Below, one piece after another: positions 26,910 through 38,900 of a stretch of DNA of 64,000 nucleotides. Both the position numbers and the translations under genes were made by a program. Within the stretch, counting starts at the first letter, position 1. Each line of letters starts with the position of its first letter. Origin of the DNA: Corallococcus coralloides DSM 2259 (lineage in GTDB: Bacteria; Myxococcota; Myxococcia; Myxococcales; Myxococcaceae); the NCBI RefSeq assembly GCF_000255295.1, contig NC_017030.1:3162001-3226000 (forward strand). The letters are read 5' to 3'. The notes beneath the pieces are model-generated. The model made no database searches. It was given only the letters and a program-made list of their open reading frames with translations, and was not told where the DNA came from.

Positions 26910-29900
26910 CAGGCCTGCGAGTCGTCGCGGAGCACCTGCGCGAGCTGCTCGACGGTGGGCTGCTGGAAGAGGACGGAGAGCGGGAGGCTGAGACCGAGAC
27001 GCTCACGGATGGACGCGAGCATCCGCACGGCGAGCAGTGAGTGGCCGCCCAGTTCGAAGAAGCTGGAGCGGACGCCGACGGAGCGGACGCCGAGGACGTC
27101 CTCCCAGATGCGCGCGAGCTGCGTTTCGAGCGCATCGCGGGGCGCGACGAAGTCCCGGGCCTCGATGGCGTGGGCATCGGGCTCGGGCAGCGCCTTGCGG
27201 TCGACCTTGCCGTTGGAGTTGAGGGGCAGGGCGTCGAGGACGAGGAGCGTGGAGGGAACCATGTACTCCGGCAACTGCTGCCGGAGGTGGGCCTTGAGTG
27301 CCTCGGAGTCGAGCGAATGGCCGTCGCGAGCGGTGACGTAGGCGACGAGACGCTTGTCGGCGGCCTCACCCTTGGCGACGACGACGGTGTCCTTGAGACC
27401 TGGGGCTCGGCGGAGAGCGGCTTCGATTTCGCCCAGCTCGATGCGGAAGCCGCGCACCTTCACCTGGAAGTCGATGCGGCCGAGGTACTCCAGACGCCCG
27501 TCCACGCGGTAACGGACGCGGTCACCCGTGCGGTACATGCGTCCGCCCGGAGGACCGTAGGGCTCCGGAACGAAGCGCTCCGCGGTGAGTTCCGGGCGCA
27601 GCAGGTAGCCGCGAGCCTGGCCTTCGCCCGCGAGGTACAGCTCTCCGGCCACGCCCACCGGCACCGGCTGCAGTGAAGCGTCGAGCACGTAGGCCCGCGT
27701 CGCGGGGAGCGGGCGGCCAATGAGGGGCACCTCGTCACGGCCGACGAGTGAGGCGGTGGAGTAGGTGGTGTCCTCGGAGGGCCCGTAGAGGTTGTAGAGC
27801 TTCTCGACGGTGGGGACAGCGTAGACCTGCTTGGCGAGCGTCTCCGGCAGGGCTTCGCCCGCGAGGTTGATGACGCGCACGGAAGGCGGCACCGCACCCA
27901 GACGCAGCAGCTGCGCCATGGCGGAGGGCACCGTGTTGACGAGGGTGACGTGAGAGGCGGTCGGCAGTTCCGCCAGGTGCAAGGCGTTGCGAGCCACCAC
28001 CACCGCACCACCACTGCTCAACGGTGCGAAGAGTTCGAAGACGGAGAGGTCGAAGTTGAGGCTCGTCGCGGCGAGCGTGCCCTTCAGCTCCTCGGGGGTG
28101 AACGTCTCCAGGGCCCAGTGGAGGAAGGAGACGGCATTGCCGTGGGAGATGGCGACGCCCTTGGGGCGGCCGGTGCTGCCGGAGGTGTAGATGAGGTAGG
28201 CAAGGTGGCCGGCGTGGATGCCCACTGCGGGGGCAGTCGTCGGCTGCTTCGCCAGCTCCGCATCCGAGTCGAGGCACACCGGCGTGGCGCTGGTTTCGGG
28301 CAGAGCCGAGAGCAGGTGCGAATGCGCCACGAGGGCGGGACCCTGGGCGTCCTCCAGCAGCCAGCCCAGGCGCTCACGCGGGTAGCTGGGGTCCAGCGGC
28401 ACGTAGGCACCACCGGCCTTGAGGATGCCGAGGGCTCCGATGACGAGGTCTTCGGTGCGCTCGACGCACAGGCCAACACGGACTTCGGGGCCGACGCCCA
28501 GTCCACGCAGACGGTTGGCGAGCTGGTTCGCCTTCGCATCCAGCTCCCGGTACGTCAGCTGCCGCTCAGGCGTGATGATGGCCAGTGCGTCCGGCGTGCG
28601 ACGCACCTGGGCTTCCACCATCGCGGGGATGCTGGGAGCGCGCTGCATCTGCGTGGAGGGCGGGTTCCACTCGACGAGGAGTTGCTGGCGCTCGGCATTC
28701 GTAAGCAGTGGCAGATCCCCGAGTCGTGACTCGGGCTTCGTCGCGATGGCCTCCAGCAAGACGCCGAAGTGTCCGGCCATGCGCTGCACGGTCGTCGCGT
28801 CGAACAGGTCCGTCGCGTACTCGAACGTGCCGGCGAATCCGTCCCGGCCTTCACGCAAACCCAGGGAGAGATCGAACTTCGCGAAGTGGGCTTCCAGCGG
28901 CAGGGACTGGAAGGACAGACCTGGGAGGCTCAGTGCCTCATTCGGCGTGTTCTGCAGAACGAACATGGCCTGGAAGAGCGGGCTGCGGCTCAGGTCGCGC
29001 GTGGGCTGTACGGCTTCCACGAGCTTCTCGAACGGGACGTGCTGGTGCTCGAAGGCCGCGAAGGTCGTGCCTCGCACCTGGGTGAGCAGCTCGCGGAATG
29101 TCGCGCGCGGGTTCAGCTGGGCGCGCAGGACGAGCGTGTTGACGAAGAAGCCGATGAGGCCCTCGGTCTCCGCCTGCGTGCGGCCCGCGATGGGCGAGCC
29201 CACGCTGATGTCGTCCTGCGCGGAGTAGCGCGATAGCAGCACCTGGAACGCCGCGAGCAACACCATGAAGGGCGTGGCGCCCTCGCGTCCCGCGAGCGCC
29301 TTGAGCGCGCGGGAGACGTTCTCCGGGATGCGCACCTCCACCGTGGCACCCCGGTGAGACTGCACGGGCGGCCGTGGGCGGTCCGTGGGCAGCTCCAGCG
29401 CGGCGGGGGCTCCGGAGAGCTGCTGCTTCCAGTAGCGGATCTGCGCGTCCAGCGCCTCGCCCTGGAGCCAGTTCCGCTGCCACGCCGCGAAGTCCGCGTA
29501 CTGCACGGGCAGCGGCGTGAGGCCGGGATCCTTGCCGTCATGGAATGCGGCGTACAGCGAGATGAGCTCGCGGACGAGCACGCCCATGGACCAGCCGTCG
29601 GAGACGATGTGGTGCATCGTCACCAGCAGCAGGTGCGAGTCCTCGCTAAGCCGCACCAGCGCACTGCGCAGCAGGGGGCCCGTGGCGAGGCGGAAGGGAC
29701 GCCGGGCCTCCGCGTCGGCCAGCTTCCGAGCCTCCTTCTCCCGCTCATCCTCGGGCAGCGAAGAAAGGTCCATGAGCGGCAGCGTCCATTCCGCTGGCGC
29801 ATGGATCCACTGCGTGGGTTGACCCTGGTGCTCGTGGAAGGTGGTGCGCAGGGCCTCGTGACGGGCGACGAGTGCCTCGAAGGCACGGCGCAGGGCCTCC

Positions 29901-32900
29901 ACGTCCAGGTGTCCCGAGAGCTGGAGCGCAGCCGGGAGGTTGTAGGACGCATCCTCCGGCTGGAGCTGATCCAGCAACCACAGCCGCTGCTGCGCGAAAG
30001 ACAAAGGCAACGGGCCGTCGTGCGTGGTTCGGGTGAGCTTCGGAGCATGGGTGCTCGTGCTCCCATGCAGCCGCCCGGCGAGTGCTTCCACGGTGGGGGA
30101 CTCGAAGAGGGCCCGAAGGGGCAGCTCCACACCCAATTCCGCGCGCACGCGGGACACCACCTGCGTGGCCAGCAGCGAGTGGCCACCCAATTCGAAGAAC
30201 GAGTCCTTCACGCCCACCTGGGGCAGACGGAGGACCTCCGCCCAGATGGAGGCCAGCTTCACTTCGACCTCTGTGCGAGGCGCTTCGTAGGTGCTGCCGG
30301 ACTGTGGCGCCTCCGGCTCCGGAAGGGCCTTGCGGTCCACCTTGCCGTTGGAATTGAGGGGCAGTGTCTCCAGCACCACGAAGGTGGTGGGCACCATGTA
30401 CTCAGGGAGGCCCTGACGCAGGTGCGCCTTGAGGGCTTCGACTTCCAGCGAGGCACTTGCCTTGGGCGTGACGTAGGCGACCAGTCGCTTGTCGGCGGCT
30501 TCGCCCTTGGCGACGACGACGGTGTCCTTGAGACCTGGGGCTCGGCGGAGAGCGGCTTCGATTTCACCCAGTTCGATGCGGAAGCCGCGCACCTTCACCT
30601 GGAAGTCGATGCGGCCGAGGTACTCCAGACGCCCGTCCACGCGGTAACGGACGCGGTCACCCGTGCGGTACATGCGTCCGCCCGGAGGACCGTAGGGCTC
30701 CGGAACGAAGCGCTCCGCGGTGAGTTCCGGGCGCAGCAGGTAGCCGCGAGCCTGGCCTTCGCCCGCGAGGTACAGCTCTCCGGCCACGCCCACCGGCACC
30801 GGCTGCAGTGAAGCGTCGAGCACGTAGGCCCGCGTCGCGGGGAGCGGGCGGCCAATGAGGGGCACCTCGTCACGGCCGACGAGGGACGCGGTGGAGTAGG
30901 TGGTGTCCTCGGACGGGCCGTAGAGGTTGAAGAGCTTCTGCACCGTCGGGACGGCGTAGACCTGCTTGGCGAGCGTCTCCGGCAGGGCTTCGCCCGCGAG
31001 GTTGATGACGCGCACGGAAGGCGGCACCGCACCCAGACGCAGCAGCTGCGCCATGGCGGAGGGCACCGTGTTGACGAGGGTGACGTGAGAGGCGGTCGGC
31101 AGTTCCGCCAGGTGCAAGGCGTTGCGAGCCACCACCACCGCACCACCACTGCTCAACGGTGCGAAGAGTTCGAAGACGGAGAGGTCGAAGTTGAGGCTTG
31201 TCGCGGCGAGGGTGCCCTTCAGCTCCTCGGGGGTGAACGTCTCCAGGGCCCAGTGGAGGAAGGAGACGGCATTACCGTGAGAGATGGCGACGCCCTTGGG
31301 ACGGCCGGTGCTGCCAGAGGTGTAGATGAGGTAGGCGAGATGGCCTGGGTGGATGTCCACCACGGGCGCAGTCGTCGGCTGCTTCGCCAGCTCCGCGTCC
31401 GAGTCGAGGCACACCGGCGTGGCGCTGGTTTCGGGCAGTGCCGAGAGCAGATGGGAGTGGGCGACGAGAGCAGGGCCCTGGGCGTCCTCCAGCAGCCAGC
31501 CCAGGCGCTCGCGCGGGTAGCTGGGGTCCAGCGGTACGTAGGCACCACCGGCCTTGAGGATGCCGAGGGCTCCGATGACGAGGTCTTCGGTGCGCTCGAC
31601 GCACAGGCCAACACGGACTTCGGGGCCGACGCCCAGGCTTCGCAGACGGTGCGCGAGCTGATTGGCCTTCGCATCCAGCTCTCGGTACGTCAGCTGCCGC
31701 TCAGGCGTGATGATGGCCAGCGCATCCGGCGTGCGACGCACCTGGGCTTCCACCATCGCGGGGATGCTGGGCTCACGAATCGCCGGAGCCACTTCCGGAT
31801 TCCACTCGACGAGGAGCTGCCGGCGCTCCGTGTCGGTGAGCAGTGGCAGGTCGCCAAGCTTCGTGTCGGGCTGCTGCGCGATGGCCTCCAGCAACACGCC
31901 GAAGTGTCCGGCCATGCGCTGGATGGTCGCTGCGTCGAACAGGTCCGTCGCGTACTCCAGCGTGCCGACCAGTCCTGCTTGAACCTCCTGCAGGGCGAGC
32001 GAGAGGTCGAACTTGGCGAAGTGTGCCTCCAGCGGCAGCGCCTGGAAGGCGAGGCCCGGCAGGCGAAGCGCCTCATTCGGCGTGTTCTGCAGAACGAACA
32101 TGGCCTGGAACAGCGGGCTGCGGCTCAGGTCACGCGCGGGCTGCACGGCCTCCACGAGCTTCTCGAACGGCAGGTGCTGGTGCTCGAAGGCCGCGAAGGT
32201 CGTGCCACGCACCTGGGCCAGCAGCTCCCGGAACGTCGCGCGCGGATTCAGCTGGGCGCGCAGCACGAGCGTGTTGACGAAGAAGCCGATGAGCCCTTCG
32301 GTCTCCGCCTGGGTGCGGCCGGCGATGGGCGTCCCCACACTGACGTCATCCTGTGCGGAGTAGCGCGACAGGAGCACCTGGAACGCTGCCAGCAGCGTCA
32401 TGAACGGCGTGGCGCCTTCTTGCTGCGCCAGGGCCTTGAGCGCGCGGGAGACGTTCTCCGGGATACGGACCTCCACCGTGGCGCCCCGGTGCGACTGCAC
32501 GGGCGGGCGCGGGTGGTCCGTGGGCAGCTCCAACGCCGCGGGCGCTCCGGAGAGTTGCTGCTTCCAGTAGTGGAGCTGCGCGTCCAGGACTTCTCCCTGG
32601 AGCCAGTCCCGCTGCCGCGTCGCGAAGTCCGCGTACTGCACCGGCAGCGGCGCGAGGGCCGGCGTGCTGCCCGTGCTCAAGGCCTCGTAAAAGGCCGCCA
32701 TCTCGCGGACGAGGATGCCCATGGACCAGCCGTCGGAGATGATGTGGTGCATCGTCAACAGCAGCAGGTGTGAGTCGCCTCCCATTCGCACCAGGGTGCT
32801 GCGCAGCAGCGGTCCCGTGGCGAGGTCGAACGGCCGTCGCGCTTCCACGTTGGCCAGCCGCCGAGCCTCTTCCTGTCGCTGAGCCTCGGGCAGCGAAGAG

Positions 32901-35900
32901 AGGTCCACGAGCGGCAGCGTCCACCCGCTGGGCGCATGGATCGACTGGATGGGCTGGTCCTGGTACGCGTGGAAGGTGGTGCGCAGGGCTTCGTGTCGCT
33001 GGACGAGCGACTCGAAGGCGCGGCGCAGGGCCTCCGCGTCCAGGTGCCCGGAGAGCTGAAGCGCGGTGGGGATGTTGTACGACGCGTCCCCGGGCTGGAG
33101 CTGGTCCAGCAACCACAGCCGCTGCTGCGCGAAGGACAGCGGCCTGGGACCGTCATGCGTGACGCGAGTGAACTTCGGAGCCTGGGCACTCGCGCTCCCG
33201 TGCAGCCGCCCGGCGAGTGCCTCCACGGTGGAGGACTCAAAGAGCGCGCGAAGAGGAAGCTCGACGTTGAACTCCGCGCGGACGCGGGACACCACCTGGG
33301 TGGCCAGCAGCGAGTGCCCGCCCAATTCGAAGAACGAGTCCTTCACGCCCACCTGGGGCAGACGGAGGACCTCTGCCCAGATGGAGGCCAGCTTTGCTTC
33401 GACCTCCGTGCGAGGCGCTTCGTAAGTGCTGCCGGACTGCGGCGCCTCCGGCTCCGGAAGGGCCTTGCGGTCCACCTTGCCGTTGGAATTGAGGGGCAGT
33501 GTCTCCAGCACCACGAAGGTGGTGGGCACCATGTACTCAGGGAGGCCCTGACGCAGATGCGCCTTGAGGGCTTCGACTTCCAGCGAGGCACTTGCCTTGG
33601 GCGTGACGTAGGCGACCAGTCGCTTGTCGGCGGCTTCGCCCTTGGCGACGACGACGGCGTCCTTGAGGCCCGGCGCACGGCGGAGGGCTGCTTCGATTTC
33701 ACCCAGCTCGATGCGGAAGCCGCGCACCTTCACCTGGAAGTCGATGCGGCCGAGGTACTCCAGACGCCCGTCCACGCGGTAACGGACGCGGTCACCCGTG
33801 CGGTACATGCGTCCGCCCGGAGGACCGTAGGGCTCCGGAACGAAGCGCTCCGCGGTGAGTTCCGGGCGCAGCAGGTATCCGCGAGCCTGGCCTTCGCCCG
33901 CGAGGTACAGCTCACCGGCCACGCCCACGGGCACCGGCTGGAGTGAAGCATCCAGCACGTAGGCGCGCGTGGCGGGCAGAGGCCGGCCAATGAGCGGCGC
34001 CTCGTCACGGCCGACGAGGGACGCGGTGGAGTAGGTGGTGTCCTCGGACGGGCCGTAGAGGTTGAAGAGCTTCTGCACCGTCGGGACGGCGTAGACCTGC
34101 TTGGCGAGCGTCTCCGGCAGGGCTTCGCCCGCGAGGTTGATGACGCGCACCGAGGGTGGCACGGCGCCCAGGCGCAGCAGCTGTGCCATGGCGGAGGGCA
34201 CCGTGTTGACGAGGGTGACGTGAGAGGCGGTCGGCAGTTCCGCCAGGTGCAAGGCGTTGCGCGCCACGACCACCGCACCACCACTGCTCAATGGCGCGAA
34301 GAGTTCGAAGACGGAGAGGTCGAAGTTGAGGCTTGTCGCGGCGAGCGTGCCCTTCAGTTCCTCCGGAGAGAAGGTCTCCAAGGCCCAGTGGAGGAAGGAG
34401 ACGGCATTGCCGTGAGAGATGGCGACGCCCTTGGGACGACCGGTGCTGCCAGAGGTGTAGATGAGGTAGGCGAGGTGGCCCGGGTGGATGCCCACTGCGG
34501 GCGCCGTCGTCGGCTGCTTCGCCAGCTCCGCGTCCGAGTCGAGGCACACCGGCGTGGCGCTGGTTTCGGGCAGTGCCGAGAGGAGGTGCGAATGCGCCAC
34601 AAGGGCGGGACCCTGGGCGTCCTCCAGCAGCCAGCCCAGGCGCTCACGCGGGTAGCTGGGATCCAACGGCACGTAGGCACCACCGGCCTTGAGGATGCCG
34701 AGAGCCCCGATGACGAGGTCTTCAGTGCGCTCGACGCACAGGCCGACGCGGACTTCGGGGCCGACGCCCAGTCCACGCAGACGGTGCGCGAGCTGGTTCG
34801 CCTTCGCATCCACCTCGCGGTACGTCAGCTGCCGCTCGGGCGTGATGACGGCCAGTGCGTCCGGCGTGCGACGCACCTGGGCTTCCACCATCGCGGGGAT
34901 GCTGGACTCGCGCGGCGCCTGCGCGGCAGGGGGATTCCACTCGAGGAGGAGCTGCTGGCGCTCCGTGTCGGTGAGCAGCGGCAGGTCACCCAGTCGGGTA
35001 TCCGGCTTCGATGCAATGGCCTCCAGCAAGACGCCGAAGTGTCCAGCCATTCGCTGCACGGTCGTCGCGTCGAACAGGTCCGTCGCGTACTCCAGCGTGC
35101 CCGTGATGCCCGTGGGGGACTCCCTCAGTCCCAGGGAGAGATCGAACTTCGCGGAGCGGGTCTCCAGCGGCAGCGTCCGCATGGACAGCCCCGGCAGGCG
35201 CAGCTCCTCACCCGGCATGTTCTGCAGGACGAACATGGCCTGGAACAACGGATTGCGGCTCAGGTCGCGCGTGGGCTGCACGGCCTCCACGAGCTTCTCG
35301 AAGGGCAGGTGCTGATGGTCGTAGGCCGCGAGCGTCGTGCCTCGCACCTGGAGCAGCAGCTGGCGGAACGTCGCGCTCGGATCCACGTGGGCGCGCAGCA
35401 CGAGCGTGTTGACGAAGAAGCCGATGAGGCCCTCGGTCTCCGCTTGCGTGCGGCCCGCGATGGGCGAACCCACGCTGATGTCATCCTGCGCGGAGTAGCG
35501 CGACAGGAGCACCTGGAACGCGGCCAGCAGCACCATGAAGGGCGTGGCGCCTTCCCGCTGGGCCAGGTCCTTGAGGGCCTCAACGAGGGGGACGGGAATC
35601 CGCACCTCCACCGTGGCGCCCCGGTGCGACTGCACGGGCGGACGCGGACGGTCCGTGGGCAGCTCCAGCGCCGCAGGCGCACCGGCCAACCGCTGCTTCC
35701 AGTAGTTCAGCTGCGCCTCCAGGACCTCTCCCTGGAGCCAGTTCCGCTGCCACGTCGCGAAGTCCGCGTACTGCACCGGCAGCGGCGCGAGGGCCGGCGT
35801 GCTGCCCGTGCTGAACGCCTCGTAGAAGGCCGCCATCTCGCGCACGAGGACGCCCATGGACCAGCCGTCGGAGATGACGTGGTGCATGGTCACCAGCAGC

Positions 35901-38900
35901 ACGTGCTCCTCCGCTTCCTGGCGCACCAGCAGTCCGCGCAGCAGCGGCCCCGTGGCGAGCTGGAACGGACGGCGGGCCTCCTCGGCCACGATGCGCCGGC
36001 CTTCTTCCTCGCGCTGCTCCTGGGGCAGCGCGCTCACGTCGACGACGGGCAGTTCCCACGCCGCGGAGGTGTGGATCCGCTGCGACGGCGCCTCGTGGGA
36101 CGCGGCGAGCGTGGTGCGCAGGGACTCGTGGCGGGCGATCAGCGCCTCGAAGGCGCGGCGCAGAGCTTCCACGTCCACCCGGCCTGACAGCCGCAGCGCG
36201 GTGGGGACGTTGTACGACGCATCCCCGGGCTGGAGCTGATCCAACAGCCACAGCCGCTGCTGGGCGAAGGAGAGCGGCAGGGCCCCCTCGCGGGACACGG
36301 GCCGCAGCGGCGGAGCACGGAGCGCGGAGGACGGGGCCTCGTCGAGCTTCGGCGCGAGGGCTTCGACGGTGGGCGCTCCGAAAAGGGCGCGCAGCGGCAG
36401 CTCCACGCCGAACGCGGCGCGCACGCGCGAGACGAGCTGCGTGGCCAGCAGCGAGTGGCCTCCCAGCGCGAAGAAGTCGTCGTGGATGCCCACGCGCTCC
36501 ACGCGCAGCACTTCCGCGAAGAGGGCCGCGAGCTGCGCCTCGGTAGCGGTGCGCGGCGCGACAAAGGAGGCCGCGCGCGGTGCGTCCCCTGGTTCCGGCA
36601 GGGCTTTGCGGTCCACCTTGCCGTTGGCGTTGAGGGGCAGTGCCTCCAGGAGCACCAGCGAGGCGGGCACCATGTACTCCGGCAGCCGCTGCCGCAGGTG
36701 GGCCCGCAGCGCCTCCATGTCCAAGGCGTGACCTTCGTGCGCGCTGAGATAGCCGATGAGGCGCTTGTCCGCGTCCGAGCCCCGGGCCACGACGACGGCC
36801 TCATTGACACCCGGGAAGGCGCGCAGGGCGGCTTCGATTTCACCCAGCTCGATGCGGAAGCCGCGCACCTTCACCTGGAAGTCGACGCGGCCCAGGAAGT
36901 CGAGCGTGCCGTCCTCCTTCCAGCGGGCTTTGTCGCCCGTGCGGTAGAGGCGCTCGCCCGGAGTGGAAGGGAAGGGGTGGGGGACGAAGCGCTCCGCGGT
37001 CAGGTCCGGGCGGTGGAGGTAGCCCCACGCGAGGCCGGGGCCTCCCACGTACACCTCACCCGCGACGCCCACGGGCACCGGATGCAGGTTCGCATCGAAC
37101 ACGTAGGCGGTGGAGTTGGGGATGGGGCGGCCGATGGGGACGGGACCCTCCACGCGCATGTCTCGGTGCAAGGGCAGCGTGGTGGAGAAGGTCGTGTTCT
37201 CCGTCGGGCCGTAGGCGTGAATCAGTGTGGCCCCCTCAACGAGGCGGGGGAGATGCTCGCGCAGGCGCGACCAGGGCATCACGTCTCCGCCCGTGAGGAC
37301 CTGGCGCACCTCCGCCAGGGCTTGGCCCTGGTGCAGGGCCATCTGCTCGAAGAGGGCGGTGGTGAGCCACAGCGACGTCACCCGGTAGCGGCGCAGTTGT
37401 TCAGCCAGTTCCTCCAGCGACAGGGCATGCGGCGGCGCGAGGATGAGCTTCGCGCCGTGCAGCAGCGCGCCCCAGATTTCGAGCGTGGACGCATCGAAGG
37501 CGATGGGCGCGATCTGCAGCCAGACTTCGTCGGGCCCGAAGCGCATGAAGGTACTGCCGAGCACCAGGCGGGTGATGCCCCGGTGAGGGACGCTGACGCC
37601 CTTGGGACGGCCCGTGGAGCCCGAGGTGAACATCACGTAGGCCAGGGATTCACCCTGCACGGAGACGTTGGGCGCGTGCGTGGGCAGTGCGGCCAGGACG
37701 TCCTGCTGCGTGTCCAGCCAGACGCGGGTGCCGGAAGCGGGCAGCTTGGAGGCGAAGGGCTGATGCGTGAGCACCACGCCGACGTCCGCGTCCTCCAGCA
37801 GCATTGCGATGCGCTCCAGGGGCGCATTGCGGTCCACCGGGACGAAGGCCGCGCCCGCCTTGAGGATGGCGAGGATGGCCGTCACCATCTCGAAGGAGCG
37901 CTCGATGGCGAGGCCCACACGCGCGCCGGGAGTAATGCCGAGGCTGCGCAGATGGTGGGCCAGTTGGTTCGCGCGCGCGTCCAATTGCCCATACGTCAGC
38001 GAGTCGTCTCCCAACACCAGGGCCACCGCGTCGGGCGTGCGTTGGGCCTGCTGGGAGAAGTGGACGTGGACGGGGACGTCCATGGGGCTGGCAACGGTGG
38101 TGTCATTCCACTCCACGAGGATGCGCTGACGCTCCTCGCTGGGGAGGAGGGACAGCCCGGCCATGGGCTGCTCGGGCGTGGCGGCCACGGCCTCCAGCAG
38201 GGTGCGCAGATGGCTGGCCATCCGCTCCACCGTGCTTCGTTCGAAGAGGGCGGTGCTGTACTCCATCCAGCCCACGAAGCCCTGGGGCGAGTCCTGCAAC
38301 GTCAGGGTGAGGTCGAACTTGGCGGAGCGCGCTTCGGCGGCCACCTGCTGGAAGGTGAGGCCGGGGATTCGCAGGTCCCCGGTGGGCGCGTTCTGCAGGG
38401 CGAACATCACCTGGAACAGCGGGCTGCGGCTCGCGTCGCGCACGGACTGGACGGCTTCGACGAGCTTCTCGAAGGGCAGGTGCTGGTGCTCGAACGCCGC
38501 GAGCGTCGTGCCTCGCACCTGCGCGAGCAGCTCGCGGAAGGTCGCGCGTGGATTCACCTGGGCGCGCAGGACGAGCGTGTTGACGAAGAAGCCGATGAGG
38601 CCCTCGGTCTCCGCCTGCGTGCGGCCCGCGATGGGCGTGCCCACGCTGACGTCATCCTGGCCGGCGTAGCGTGACAACAGGAGCTGGAAGCCCGCGAGCA
38701 GCACCATGAAGGGGGTGGCCCCCTCGCGCCGGGCCAGCGCCTTGAGGGCCTGGGTGGTTTCGGATGGAAGCTGGACGGTGAGGGCCGCGCCCGCGTGGGA
38801 CTGGATGGACGGACGCGGATGATCCGTCAGCAGCTCCAACGCGGCGGGCGCGCCCGCGAGCTGCTGCTTCCAATAGCGCAGCTGCGCTTCGAGCGTTTCG

